Below, in pieces: positions 6,815 through 17,097 of a stretch of 39,854 nt of DNA. The notes under the pieces were generated by a model. It worked only from the letters and a program-made list of their open reading frames with translations. It made no database searches and was not told the DNA's origin. Source of the DNA: Candidatus Microgenomates bacterium (GTDB taxonomy: Bacteria > Patescibacteriota > Microgenomatia > UBA1406 > GWC2-37-13). Numbering within the stretch: the first letter of the stretch is position 1; every line of letters starts with the position of its first letter. The stretch lies in contig JAHFKS010000007.1 in assembly GCA_023245215.1 (NCBI GenBank), positions 1-39,854 on the forward strand, read 5' to 3'. The translations under genes were made by a program, and so were the position numbers.

Positions 6815-7468
6815 TCAACTTTCCAATTTCTTTTTCAATTCTTCCAACGCTTCCCGGGCAACATCTTTACCTCCGAGTCCAAAAGCTAAACCTCCGGCCA
6901 ATGACAGCATAGCTACTATACCTGTAAAAAGTATTCTTACCAGGTCTTGGGCAACTCCCAGTTGGTTTAAAACTACCAGGACCGTAAAAAAATTGATTGC
7001 CCATTTTGTAAATACTGATAAACCATTGGCTGAACTTGCTCCCATTGTCTTGACGCTGTGGCGGACTAGATCAGCTCCTAGGTTGGCAGCCAAAAATCCG
7101 ACAAAAGCGATGACAACAGCGACGACAACATTAGGAAGGTAAAAAAGAAACTGATTTAATACAGCGGTGGCTCTTGAAAGACCCCAGACTTCCAAAGTGG
7201 GGATTAAAAAGACAATAATTAGCATCCACTTAAGTATTTCCGTCAAGACTTCCACCCAGATTTTAAGCTGTCCCTTAGCAAGCAGCCTCGTTTTTTGGAA
7301 AAGATTATCCAGTTTCAAGAATGAAAAGACTGTCAGGATAAGATGTTTAACAATGCTGCCGATAAGAAAGCCGACCAATAAAATCAAAACTCCCGCTATT
7401 AGATTGGGTAAAAACATTCCCAAACTTTTGAAAAAATCTACTAACACGATGTTTACTAAATCGACCAT
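6815..7468 (-). CDS. TM-helix-repeat membrane protein related to small mechanosensitive channels
   Basis: A 217-residue integral membrane protein with five predicted helices (about 15-42, 75-97, 108-135, 150-172, 178-200). The last part (LAGGLAFGLGGKDVAREALEEL) is the Gly-rich helix seen in MscS-type pores and in the 'conserved TM helix' repeat family; the similar helix around 112-135 (VAVVIAFVGFLAANLGADLV) suggests an internal duplication. It lacks the cytoplasmic beta and alpha-beta domains of true MscS, so a role in osmotic gating is inference. The start is well supported: a strong Shine-Dalgarno (TAAGGAGGT, 7481-7489) overlaps the yraN stop, 12 bases before ATG. Confidence 0.8.
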   Translation of the reverse strand: MVDLVNIVLVDFFKSLGMFLPNLIAGVLILLVGFLIGSIVKHLILTVFSFLKLDNLFQKTRLLAKGQLKIWVEVLTEILKWMLIIVFLIPTLEVWGLSRATAVLNQFLFYLPNVVVAVVIAFVGFLAANLGADLVRHSVKTMGASSANGLSVFTKWAINFFTVLVVLNQLGVAQDLVRILFTGIVAMLSLAGGLAFGLGGKDVAREALEELKKKLES

Positions 7469-7480
7469 TATTATTTTTTC

Positions 7481-7489
7481 ACCTCCTTA
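7481..7489 (-). promoter_or_regulatory. Strong Shine-Dalgarno site (rare in this window)
   Basis: TAAGGAGGT on the minus strand, 12 bases before the channel-like gene and overlapping the yraN stop codon. One of only three strong ribosome binding sites seen in the window. Confidence 0.75.
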
Positions 7490-7843
7490 CTCAAGATCGT
7501 CATAAAATTTTATAATTTCTTTTCCGTTTTCCAAAATTATAGAAATGACTCCAATCTTCAGTTTATAGGCTTTTAATGGGGATTTCAACAAAAAATATTG
7601 CGCGGCTTTTTTTAAATGAATAATCTTTCTTTTATCAACGGCTTCATAAGGGTAACCTTTGCTGAGATTGGTTCGTGTTTTTACTTCTATAAAGTAAACA
7701 GTTTTGTCTTTTTTGGCAACAATATCTATTTCTCCTTGTTTTGAACGGAAGTTTTTTTTGAGGACAGAAAATCCATTGGCCTTTAAGTATAAAGAAGCTT
7801 TGTTTTCCCCGATTTTACCGACGTTTTGCGGGTACTGGGTCAT
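7487..7843 (-). CDS. yraN: YraN/UPF0102 family nuclease-like protein
   Basis: A 118-residue member of the UPF0102 family, which has a restriction-endonuclease-like fold. The family opening (GKIGENKASLYLKANGF) and the catalytic-type motif QGEIDIVA...VYFIEVKTR, with E-x-D and E-x-K residues, are all present, so the nuclease core looks intact. The cellular role of the family is poorly defined. The start overlaps the rplS stop by four bases (ATGA), so translation is coupled to rplS; the two genes are often neighbours in bacteria. The stop lies under the Shine-Dalgarno of the next gene. Confidence 0.88.
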   Translation of the reverse strand: MTQYPQNVGKIGENKASLYLKANGFSVLKKNFRSKQGEIDIVAKKDKTVYFIEVKTRTNLSKGYPYEAVDKRKIIHLKKAAQYFLLKSPLKAYKLKIGVISIILENGKEIIKFYDDLE

Positions 7844-8190
7844 TTAGTTTTCTTGACTGTTTTTGTCCGGTAAAGCTTGTTTCGAAGCTCCTGTTCTGAA
7901 AGGTTCTTCAGGAAATAAGCTTTGGCTTTGTTGTAGCTGGATTTTTTAAGTAGAAGCATCTCGCCGATATTTGGCGAAGAAAAAGGAATGATTCTTTCGA
8001 CGCCAATTCCTGATTTGGTTATTCTTCTTACTGTTATCATCCTGTTCTCTTTTGTGTTGCCTTTGATTTTGATGAGAATGCCTTTAAATATCTGCACTCT
8101 TTCTTTGTCTCCTTCTTTTATCTTATAGTGGATTGACAGAGTGTCTCCGACCTTAAATCTTTTGTCTTTGTACATCAACGAATTAGCCAT
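7840..8190 (-). CDS. rplS: Large ribosomal subunit protein bL19
   Basis: bL19 sits at the 30S-50S interface. The 116-residue length is standard and the core (FKVGDTLSIHYKIKEGDKERVQIFKGI, in pieces; RRITKSGIGVERIIPFSSPNI) is typical, ending in the usual basic tail (KLYRTKTVKKTK). The -10-like TATAAA (8196-8201) ends only five bases before ATG, and the stop of pyrG is 20 bases upstream, so a leaderless transcript is likely. It forms an overlapping operon with yraN and the channel-like gene. Confidence 0.97.
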   Translation of the reverse strand: MANSLMYKDKRFKVGDTLSIHYKIKEGDKERVQIFKGILIKIKGNTKENRMITVRRITKSGIGVERIIPFSSPNIGEMLLLKKSSYNKAKAYFLKNLSEQELRNKLYRTKTVKKTK

Positions 8191-8195
8191 AGAAT

Positions 8196-8201
8196 TTTAT
8201 A
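8196..8201 (-). promoter_or_regulatory. -10-like box of rplS
   Basis: TATAAA on the minus strand ends five bases before the rplS ATG, in the 20-base gap after pyrG. No convincing -35. It fits the leaderless pattern seen elsewhere but could be chance in AT-rich DNA. Confidence 0.35.
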
Positions 8202-8210
8202 TTTTAACAG

Positions 8211-9860
8211 TTAAAGGCTGTTTTTACAAGCCTCCAGAAAGGCAACAAACATCGGATGGGGGTTCAACGGCCTGCTTTTATACTCTGGGTGGCCCTGAGT
8301 GCCGATATAAAAAGGGTGTTTTTCTTTTGGAAGCTCGATCATTTCGACGAAAAAATTATCGGGGCTCGTTCCAGAAATAATCAAACCTTTGTCTTCAAGC
8401 ACCTTCCTGTATTTGTTGTTGAATTCAAATCTGTGTCGATGTCTTTCTGAAATGAGTCTTTTAGGTTTATTTAAAAAGCTATTGGATTTGTCATAAATTT
8501 GGTAAACCAGAGAGTCTTTTTTCAAAATGCAGTCATAAGTACCCAATCGCATGCTCGTTCCGTCTCCCTTTATTCTTTGGTATTTTGGGTCAAAAGGGAT
8601 GCTGTGGATTATAGGATTTTTGGTTTTTGAGTCGGCCTCGGTTGTATTTGCATCTTTCAAATTAGCTTCTGCTCTTGCGAATTCAACGCAGCCTAGTTGC
8701 ATTCCATAACAAAGCCCAAGATATGGAATTTTTCTAATTCTTGCAAAGCCTGCAGAGCTTATTTTTCCTTCGACTCCGCGAGCGCCCCAACCTATCGGAA
8801 CAATAAGACCGTCAGGTTTTCCTATAACAGATGTTCCGTTTTTTTCGACATTTTCAGCATTAATCCAGTTGATTTTTAGATTTGCTCCTACCTTCCATGA
8901 AGCGTGGTCAAGAGCATCGAGTAATGCAGCGTAAGAATCTCTTAATTCATAGTCGCCTGTGCCAAAATATTTTCCAACAATGGCGATTTCAATGTTCTTG
9001 TTTTTGGTTTTATAAATAGACTCGACAAAAGTCCTCCACGAAGTCAAGTTTGGTTTTTTGACGCTAAAACCAAGCTTTTTTTGAATTTTTTCCGCCAGTT
9101 TCTGTTCGTCAAGAATCAATGGAACTTCATAAGGATTCCGGACATCCGGATTTGAAATAATATTGTCCGGCTGGACGTTGCAAAATAGAGCAAACCTATC
9201 TCGTCTTCTTTTGTCAATATATTTTTCGGAACGGGCGACTATGAAATCAGGCTGGATGCCCATAGAATTCAAGGTTTTGACGGAAAGCTGGGTTGGTTTT
9301 GTTTTGGGTTCGCCTAGATGCTTTGGAGTTGGTACGTAGGAAACGTGTACGTGTAAAACGTCTCCTATACATTTAAGAGCAAGCTGACGGGCTGCTTCAT
9401 AGTAGAATACATTTTGATATTCTCCCGCGGTTCCGCCCAGTTCGACTATTATTATATCGGCGCTTTTTTTCTTTCCCAGAGTATTCATTCTGGCGATTAT
9501 TTCATCAGTAAGGTGAGGTATGGCTTCGACATCCTCGCCTTTATAGCCAAAGTTCCTTTCGCGGTCTATGACTGTTTTGTATATTTGGCCCATTGTAACG
9601 AAATTGTCACTGCCCATTTCCTCGTCTAAAAACTTCTCATATGTACCAATGTCCATATCTGCCTCGGTTCCGTCTGCGCACAAAAATGGGTCTCCGTGCT
9701 CGATTGGATTAATTGTGCCGGAATCCATGTTTAGATAGTTTTCAAATTTTATCGGAGCGATTCTGTAGCCTGCTTGTTTTAAAAGTAGTCCTATGGAAGC
9801 GGCGGTAATTCCTTTGCCAATTCCTGAAATAACGCCCCCGGAAATGAAAATGTATTTCAT
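8211..9860 (-). CDS. pyrG: CTP synthase
   Basis: CTP synthase aminates UTP to CTP using glutamine and ATP. The start is the ATG at 9860 (MKYIFISGGVISGIGKG), which begins exactly at the conserved N-terminus; the upstream TTG extension at 9896 lies in topA and is rejected. The synthetase domain spans about 1-265, with the P-loop (GGVISGIGKG) and the HVSYVPTPKHLGEPKTKPTQ region. The glutaminase domain follows, with the nucleophile Cys384 in YLGLCYGMQLG and a C-terminal HPEYKSRP triad segment. Oddity: the oxyanion region, usually P-G-G-F-G, reads P-I-G-W-G (355-359). The promoter lies in the topA 3' end. Length 549 is normal. Confidence 0.97.
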   Translation of the reverse strand: MKYIFISGGVISGIGKGITAASIGLLLKQAGYRIAPIKFENYLNMDSGTINPIEHGDPFLCADGTEADMDIGTYEKFLDEEMGSDNFVTMGQIYKTVIDRERNFGYKGEDVEAIPHLTDEIIARMNTLGKKKSADIIIVELGGTAGEYQNVFYYEAARQLALKCIGDVLHVHVSYVPTPKHLGEPKTKPTQLSVKTLNSMGIQPDFIVARSEKYIDKRRRDRFALFCNVQPDNIISNPDVRNPYEVPLILDEQKLAEKIQKKLGFSVKKPNLTSWRTFVESIYKTKNKNIEIAIVGKYFGTGDYELRDSYAALLDALDHASWKVGANLKINWINAENVEKNGTSVIGKPDGLIVPIGWGARGVEGKISSAGFARIRKIPYLGLCYGMQLGCVEFARAEANLKDANTTEADSKTKNPIIHSIPFDPKYQRIKGDGTSMRLGTYDCILKKDSLVYQIYDKSNSFLNKPKRLISERHRHRFEFNNKYRKVLEDKGLIISGTSPDNFFVEMIELPKEKHPFYIGTQGHPEYKSRPLNPHPMFVAFLEACKNSL

Positions 9861-9868
9861 AATATATA

Positions 9869-9896
9869 ATTTTACTTGATATCTGCTAATTTCCAA
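9869..9896 (-). promoter_or_regulatory. Promoter of pyrG inside the end of topA
   Basis: TTGGAA (9891-9896), a 16-base spacer and TAAAAT (9869-9874) on the minus strand. The -10 covers the topA stop codon and ends eight bases before the pyrG ATG, giving a leader of zero to two bases. Confidence 0.5.
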
Positions 9897-11878
9897 GCGG
9901 AAAAATCACACTTCGGATAGTTTGAGCAGCCGTAAAATTTCCTTTTTTTCTTGCTATATCTTACAACAATTTCTCCCCCGTCCTTGGGGCATATTTTTCC
10001 TTTGACGATTTTTAGAATTGATTTAGTATATTTACACTTCGGATAGTTGGCGCAGGCAAGGAATTTTCCAAATCTGGAGAATCTGGTAATTAGATTACCT
10101 CCGTCCTGCGGACAAATTCCTTCAACTTTGTTTTCAATTTCTATCATCGTCGTATCTTTTTTGCTTTCTTCAAGAATCTCCTTAAAAGGTTTATAAAAAT
10201 CATTTAAAACGGTAATGTAATTTTTCTCGTCACTGGCAATTTTATCAAGGTCATCTTCCATAGATGCGGTAAAGTCGAGGTCGAACAGTTTTGGAAACGA
10301 CGACGATAGGTAATCGCAAATTGTTGTTCCCAAGGCAGTCGGGACAAAATATCGGCCGTCTTTTTCGACATAGTTTTTTATCTGAATAAGAGAAATAATC
10401 GGAGCATAAGTCGAAGGCCGACCGATTCCTTTTTCTTCCAATATACGTATCAAGGAAGCTTCATTAAATCTGGGAGGCGGTTTCGTCTGTAAGGCTTCGC
10501 TTTCCAAGGCTTTCAAAATAATTATCTGTCCTGATTTGATATTAGGGGTTGAGCGATTAGCCTCGGCGAATTTTGGATTTAGCAGTTTGAAAAAACCGTC
10601 GAAAAGAACCTGTTCGAGTTCGCTCAAAAATAAATATTTTTTTTCGCCCTCGATATTAATCTTGATCATTTTGATTTCTGCTTCTTTCATCTGGCAGGCG
10701 ACAGCCCGGTTGAATATGAGGCTATAAAGTTTCCGGTGGTTGACGGTTACTTTTTCACCTGCTTTGAGGTTTGTAATAAGCTTGGTCGGCCTGATGGCTT
10801 CGTGGGCTTCTTGGGCCATTTTAGATTTGGTTCTGAAGCCTCTTGGTTTTTCTAAAGCGTATTCTGCGCCGAAATTAGCGGCGATATAGTCTTTTGCCTT
10901 AAATACAAAAGACGATGAAAGGTTAAATGAGTCGGTTCGATGATAAGTTATCAACCCTCTTTCATAAAGTCCCTGGGCTAAGCTCATTGTCATCTTAGAA
11001 GAAAAACCGAATTTGTAAAAAGCATCCTGCTGCAGAAGTGAAGTGGTAAAAGGAGGAGGCGGGTAGCGCTTTTGGACTTCTTCTTCAACATTGACTACTT
11101 TATATTTATCACCCTGGGAGTCGTTTTTTGTTGATTCAACATTGTCTTTATTTAATGATGTATTTGTAAAAGTATAGTTACCGCTAAATAAAGTCAAAGT
11201 AGTTTTCTGCTCGTAAGGAACCGCATCTTTGGAAACGAGTTTTGCCTTTATGTTGTCAAAATCCCCGTAGATTTGGAAGTAATCCTCTATTTTAAAGTTT
11301 TTTACTTCTTTTTCCCTCTCGACGATTATCCGTAAGGCAACGGTTTGGACGCGGCCGGCTGAAAGCCAATTTTTTCCGGTTTTTTTCCAAAGCAAAGGCG
11401 AGAGCTCATAACCAACCACCCGGTCGAGAATTCGTCTGGACTGCTGTCCTTTCACCAGATTCAACCTTAAGGTTGACGGGCTGTCCAAAGCCTCTTTGAG
11501 AGCAGAACCTGTAATTTCATGAAAAACTATTCTCTTGAGGTTCTCGTCGGTTATTTTGAATTCGGGCCAGTCTTCTTTTATCTTTCCCAAAAGAAAAGCG
11601 ACATGATAAGCGATTGATTCTCCTTCTCGGTCAGGGTCGGTCGCTAATATTATTTCTTGGTTTTGTTCAGCAAGTTTTTTGAGCTGGTCGACTATCTTTT
11701 CCTTGTTTTTAATAATAACGTAGTCGGGTTTAAACTGTTTTTCGTAATCTATGGCTATTTTATTGCTTGGAAGGTCGCGGATGTGCCCCATAGTGGCAAA
11801 AACAAAGTATTTTTTCGGGTCAAGGATGCGGTTGAATGTCCTTGCTTTGGTTGGAGACTCGACAATAATTAATGCCAT
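9872..11878 (-). CDS. topA: DNA topoisomerase I (type IA)
   Basis: Relaxes negative supercoils by single-strand passage. The TOPRIM domain starts at MALIIVESPTKA, with the metal-binding DPDRE at 81-85. The core signature SAGRVQTVALRIIVEREKE (173-191) and the catalytic Tyr312 in GLITYHRTDS are present. Two C-terminal four-Cys zinc ribbons follow (each CP-DGG...C-NYPKC), which aid DNA binding and contacts with RNA polymerase in homologues. At 668 residues it is shorter than E. coli TopA (865), with only two ribbons. It follows atpC by 10 bases but has a possible own -10 (TATAAT, 11888-11893) nine bases before ATG. Confidence 0.97.
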   Translation of the reverse strand: MALIIVESPTKARTFNRILDPKKYFVFATMGHIRDLPSNKIAIDYEKQFKPDYVIIKNKEKIVDQLKKLAEQNQEIILATDPDREGESIAYHVAFLLGKIKEDWPEFKITDENLKRIVFHEITGSALKEALDSPSTLRLNLVKGQQSRRILDRVVGYELSPLLWKKTGKNWLSAGRVQTVALRIIVEREKEVKNFKIEDYFQIYGDFDNIKAKLVSKDAVPYEQKTTLTLFSGNYTFTNTSLNKDNVESTKNDSQGDKYKVVNVEEEVQKRYPPPPFTTSLLQQDAFYKFGFSSKMTMSLAQGLYERGLITYHRTDSFNLSSSFVFKAKDYIAANFGAEYALEKPRGFRTKSKMAQEAHEAIRPTKLITNLKAGEKVTVNHRKLYSLIFNRAVACQMKEAEIKMIKINIEGEKKYLFLSELEQVLFDGFFKLLNPKFAEANRSTPNIKSGQIIILKALESEALQTKPPPRFNEASLIRILEEKGIGRPSTYAPIISLIQIKNYVEKDGRYFVPTALGTTICDYLSSSFPKLFDLDFTASMEDDLDKIASDEKNYITVLNDFYKPFKEILEESKKDTTMIEIENKVEGICPQDGGNLITRFSRFGKFLACANYPKCKYTKSILKIVKGKICPKDGGEIVVRYSKKKRKFYGCSNYPKCDFSAWKLADIK

Positions 11879-11887
11879 AATGAGCTA

Positions 11888-11893
11888 ATTATA
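11888..11893 (-). promoter_or_regulatory. Possible -10 box of topA inside the atpC end
   Basis: TATAAT on the minus strand overlaps the last codons of atpC and ends nine bases before the topA ATG. No -35 match. Read-through from the ATP synthase operon is equally possible. Confidence 0.35.
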
Positions 11894-12305
11894 TAGACTT
11901 TGGCTTTCTTTTTTTTAGCAGTTTAGAATTGATGACAGCGTGCCTAAGGGTAGCGAGGGCCTCTGATCTTTCTGATTCGTCTTTTGTCGTGCTGATTATT
12001 TTTTTTGCATCGGCGACCGCCTTTTCTATCAAACTCTCGTCAATTTCATCTTGATGGTAGGCTTTGGAAACCAAAACCACAACCTTGGCGCCGTCTGTCT
12101 GCAGGTAGCCGCCGCCGATAGCCAGATATTCTTCTTTACTGCCGTTTTTTACTTTTACAATCCCCTCTTTGAGCAGGGAAAAAAGATTTACGTGGTGGGG
12201 TAAAATGGTTATTTCACCGTCGACAGTAGGCACGGTTACAGATTCAACTGTTTCCTGCTTCGCTATTTTTTTGGGTGTAATAATCTTCAATTGCAGCGTA
12301 TCCAT
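11889..12305 (-). CDS. atpC: ATP synthase F1 subunit epsilon
   Basis: The epsilon subunit is part of the central rotor stalk and can inhibit ATP hydrolysis through its C-terminal helices. The N-terminal beta-sandwich (LQLKIITPKKIAKQETVESVTVPTVDGEITILPHH, in pieces) and the helical hairpin (about 90-138, DESLIEKAVADAKK...) are both present, so both domains are kept at 138 residues. It is the last gene of the operon, 11 bases after atpD, and is followed by topA. Confidence 0.95.
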   Translation of the reverse strand: MDTLQLKIITPKKIAKQETVESVTVPTVDGEITILPHHVNLFSLLKEGIVKVKNGSKEEYLAIGGGYLQTDGAKVVVLVSKAYHQDEIDESLIEKAVADAKKIISTTKDESERSEALATLRHAVINSKLLKKRKPKSI

Positions 12306-12316
12306 AATAATTTTAT

Positions 12317-13693
<1,377 letters not shown>

Positions 13694-13703
13694 TTAATAA
13701 TTT

Positions 13704-14555
13704 TTAATTCTCGACTGATTCTTTGGCTGTCATCATGTCAAGCAACTCATAAGTTATTTTTTCCTGTCTGATTTTGTTCCGGAGAAGGGTCAGATTGTAT
13801 ATTACATGCTCGGCATTTTCCGTGGCGTTTTTCATGGCAATCATCCTTGAAGAATGCTCTCCGGCCTCTGCCTGAATGATGCAGTTTCTTATTTTCTCTT
13901 CGACAAAACTCCGGAGCAGCTGGTCGACCAAAACTTTTGGATCCGGTTCGATTAAAAATTCTTCTTTAATCTTCTTGATTTCTTCTTCACCGGGTTTATA
14001 GGTAACCGGAAGCAAGGTTAAATCGGTTGGTTCGTTCCGCAGAGTCGAAATATACTCGTTAAAAAAGATTCTAACTCTGCCGTATTTATCGGTAAGAAAG
14101 CCTTCCAGGGCGAGTTTAAAAATGGCTGTAACATCATTCAGAGGGTTCGAAAGAGAAAAATCAGCTATTATATTGCCTCCCATTTTATTGATAAAAAACG
14201 CACCTTTTTTTCCGACGACAATAAAATCATTATTTTTAAAATCGACGTTTTTGGAAACGTGGCGGTATAAATTGAAATTATACGAACCGCAAAGTCCTTT
14301 GTTGGTTGAAATTACTATGGCGAGCTCTTTTTTTAAATTCTCTTCAGGAGTTTTGAGCAAGGCTGAAAAACTGGGATCTATCTTGGCGGAGATATCCTGG
14401 ATTATTTCGCTGAGGCTCTGTTCGTAAGGTTTTGTTTCGACTGCCTTCTGCTGGGCTTTCTTCATCTTGATTACCGAAACCATTTCCATAGCTCTTGTTA
14501 TCTTTTTTACGTTTCCTACTGATTTTATTTTAGTTCTGACCTGTCTGATATTCAT
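13704..14555 (-). CDS. atpG: ATP synthase F1 subunit gamma
   Basis: The rotor shaft. The N-terminal coiled-coil helix ([20 protein letters not shown]) and C-terminal helix ([20 protein letters not shown]) are typical, with the Rossmann-like middle domain between ([14 protein letters not shown]). 283 residues, normal. Its ATG overlaps the atpA stop by four bases (ATGA), implying coupled translation. Confidence 0.96.
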   Translation of the reverse strand: MNIRQVRTKIKSVGNVKKITRAMEMVSVIKMKKAQQKAVETKPYEQSLSEIIQDISAKIDPSFSALLKTPEENLKKELAIVISTNKGLCGSYNFNLYRHVSKNVDFKNNDFIVVGKKGAFFINKMGGNIIADFSLSNPLNDVTAIFKLALEGFLTDKYGRVRIFFNEYISTLRNEPTDLTLLPVTYKPGEEEIKKIKEEFLIEPDPKVLVDQLLRSFVEEKIRNCIIQAEAGEHSSRMIAMKNATENAEHVIYNLTLLRNKIRQEKITYELLDMMTAKESVEN

Positions 14556-16054
14556 AAAACTTTTTCTATATTAAAGTTAACCATCTTTTTAAGTTCTTCC
14601 TCATTTTTGCCGGTTATTTTATTTTCCTTGACAATTCCCTGGAGGACTTTTTTTCCTCGTACTTTTAGTTCATCTACCAATTTTGACTCGAACTCTTCTA
14701 CTTTGTTTAAAGGCATATTGTCTAATAACCCTGTTGTAATAGCCCAAATGATAACTACTTGATACTCAAGGGGGTAAGGGTTGTTCTTTTTTTGCTTTAA
14801 TATTTGCGTTACTTTGGCGCCGCGGTTGAGCAGTTTTTTTGTATCTTCGTCCAGCTCTGATTCAAATTGGGAAAAAGCTGCTAATTCCCGATACTGCGCC
14901 AAGTCAAGTTTCAACATACCGGCTACCTGCTTCATCAGCTTCGTTTGTGCGTGTCCACCGACGCGGGATACGGAAAGCCCAACGTTGATTGCCGGCCTGA
15001 TGCCTGAATTAAAAAGGTCATTGTCTAAGATAATTTGACCATCGGTGATCGAAATGACGTTCGTAGGAATATATGCGGAAACGTCTCCTTCTAAAGTTTC
15101 AATAACCGGAAGAGCCGTGATCGAACCTCCGCCGTATTTTTTATCAAGGCGGCAGGCGCGTTCAAGCAGCCTAGAATGTAGATAGAATACATCTCCCGGA
15201 TAGGCTTCGCGACCGGCCGGTCGCCTCAAAATTAAGGAAATCTGTCTATATGCCCAGGCGTGTTTTGTTAAATCATCGTAAACCACAAGGACGTCCTTTC
15301 CTTTGTCCATAAAATATTCGCCAATCGCGGTTGCCGCATAAGGGGCCAGATACTGCATCGCGACTGAATCTGAAGCAGACGCAGAAACCACTATTGTATA
15401 TTTAAGTGCACCTTTTTTCTCAAGGAGTGCGACCAAATTCGCGACTTTAGAATTTTTTTGTCCGACTGCGCAGTAAATGCAGATGACACCCTCATTTTTT
15501 TGATTAAGAATTGTATCGATTGCAATCGTTGTCTTGCCTGTTCCACGATCTCCAATTATGAGTTCTCTTTGTCCGCGGCCAATAGGAATAAGAGCGTCGA
15601 TGGCCTTTATTCCTGTGTGTAAAGGAACTTTTACCGGGGTTCTTTTGACTACTCCCGGTGCCAATTTCTCCAATGGGTATCTTTTGTCGACTTTAAACTT
15701 TCCTTTGCCGTCTTGGGGGTTTCCGATGGAATCAACAACCCGGCCGATTATATTCTCGGATACCGGTATTGATAGTGTAATACCAAGAGCTTTGGCTTGG
15801 CTGCCTGCCGTGATTGATAAATAATCTCCAAGAACAATTACGCCGACTTTCTCATCCGTCATATCGACAACATATCCTACGACTTTATTTTCAAACTCGA
15901 CCAATTCTCCGTAGGAAACATTGTCCAATCCTGACATAATAACAACGCCGTCTTTTACTTCGTCGACAATCCCGAATTCAAGGGATTTTAACGCTTTTTT
16001 TTGAGATTTAAATTCATTCTCAATATCTTTGAGGTATTTATCAATCAAGTCCAT
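14552..16054 (-). CDS. atpA: ATP synthase F1 subunit alpha
   Basis: The non-catalytic nucleotide-binding subunit. The P-loop GDRGTGKT is at residues 168-175, and the family signature [17 protein letters not shown] is present. Length 500 is normal. The first 14 bases overlap the 3' end of atpH. The N-terminal 20 residues ([20 protein letters not shown]), which in other bacteria bind the delta N-terminal domain, are present even though that delta domain is missing here. Confidence 0.98.
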   Translation of the reverse strand: MDLIDKYLKDIENEFKSQKKALKSLEFGIVDEVKDGVVIMSGLDNVSYGELVEFENKVVGYVVDMTDEKVGVIVLGDYLSITAGSQAKALGITLSIPVSENIIGRVVDSIGNPQDGKGKFKVDKRYPLEKLAPGVVKRTPVKVPLHTGIKAIDALIPIGRGQRELIIGDRGTGKTTIAIDTILNQKNEGVICIYCAVGQKNSKVANLVALLEKKGALKYTIVVSASASDSVAMQYLAPYAATAIGEYFMDKGKDVLVVYDDLTKHAWAYRQISLILRRPAGREAYPGDVFYLHSRLLERACRLDKKYGGGSITALPVIETLEGDVSAYIPTNVISITDGQIILDNDLFNSGIRPAINVGLSVSRVGGHAQTKLMKQVAGMLKLDLAQYRELAAFSQFESELDEDTKKLLNRGAKVTQILKQKKNNPYPLEYQVVIIWAITTGLLDNMPLNKVEEFESKLVDELKVRGKKVLQGIVKENKITGKNEEELKKMVNFNIEKVL

Positions 16055-16325
16055 AGATTAATTTTTTGAAATTTTGTAACTTTCCCCTTATAGAAACGTC
16101 TAAAACTTTAGAGCCGATTTTTATTACATATCCTGCTATTAAACTTTTATCGACTTCATACACTATAAGGGCATCTTTTAAAGCCGGAAATTTTTTCTTT
16201 ATTTCCGAAATTTCCTCATTTCCAATCTTAAAAGCAGAGATAACTGTAAATTGCTTCTTTAGAGCAACTAAATCCTGCTTCAATCTTGCTTTTAAGTCGG
16301 CTTTTATTCTTGGATCAATTTTCAT
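16041..16325 (-). CDS. atpH: ATP synthase F1 subunit delta, C-terminal domain only
   Basis: Delta joins the F1 head to the peripheral stalk. The product is only 94 residues against about 170-185 in most bacteria. What is present is the C-terminal domain that binds the b subunit: [31 protein letters not shown] follows the family pattern (two gly-containing strands and a D-S-R-G-K-L stretch). The N-terminal six-helix bundle that caps the alpha subunits is absent, and the sequence upstream is fully used by atpF, which overlaps this start by 11 bases, so no start was missed. Assignment rests on the C-terminal motif and operon position. Confidence 0.87.
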   Translation of the reverse strand: MKIDPRIKADLKARLKQDLVALKKQFTVISAFKIGNEEISEIKKKFPALKDALIVYEVDKSLIAGYVIKIGSKVLDVSIRGKLQNFKKLIYGLD

Positions 16326-16824
16326 GGAAATCCACTTTGTTCGGCAAACTGCTAAGGATTTTTTGAGTAACCTTTTTTTTGAGGTCCTCGTCTAAAACTT
16401 CATCCAAGGCCTTGTTAACAATAAAGAGTGACAAATCGGAAACCTTTTTTTTGACTTCCGAATAGAGACTTTCCTTTTCTGCTTCCATTTCCTTTTTGGC
16501 GTTATTTTTTATTGTTGCCGCTTCTTCCTTTGCCTCAATAATCAGGTCGGCTTTTATCTTTGAAGCCTCTAATTTGGCATCTTGGAGGACCTTGTTCATT
16601 TCTTCCTTCATTCTTTTTGTCAGCGTCTTTTCCTTCAAAAGAAAAGCTTCCTCCTGCTTCTGGGCGCTTTCCAAAAGCCTCTGTTTCTCTTTCTCCTTGT
16701 TTTTTTCTTCCTGGAGAAACGACATGAATGGTTTGGAAACGAATTTTTTTATAATAATAAAGAACAGTACAAAATTAATTGCCTGTGCCAATAATAGTTT
16801 TATATCGATTCCTAAATTTTCCAT
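16315..16824 (-). CDS. atpF: ATP synthase F0 subunit b
   Basis: The peripheral-stalk subunit. One N-terminal membrane helix (about 7-27, KLLLAQAINFVLFFIIIKKF) is followed by a long, charged right-handed coiled coil (28-150, KNKEKEKQRLLESAQKQ...) and a C-terminal segment that binds delta. 169 residues, usual length. It is six bases downstream of atpE and overlaps atpH by 11 bases. Confidence 0.94.
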   Translation of the reverse strand: MENLGIDIKLLLAQAINFVLFFIIIKKFVSKPFMSFLQEEKNKEKEKQRLLESAQKQEEAFLLKEKTLTKRMKEEMNKVLQDAKLEASKIKADLIIEAKEEAATIKNNAKKEMEAEKESLYSEVKKKVSDLSLFIVNKALDEVLDEDLKKKVTQKILSSLPNKVDFHEN

Positions 16825-16830
16825 ATTTTT

Positions 16831-17097
<267 letters not shown>

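Noticed and set aside
6681-7142. Plus-strand open frame of 153 codons
   Set aside because: It runs through tRNA-Glu and antisense to the channel-like membrane gene; composition is that of a shadow frame and it has no start signal.
9861-9896. Twelve-codon N-terminal extension of pyrG from a TTG
   Set aside because: It lies within the end of topA and over the pyrG promoter; the conserved CTP synthase N-terminus starts at ATG 9860.
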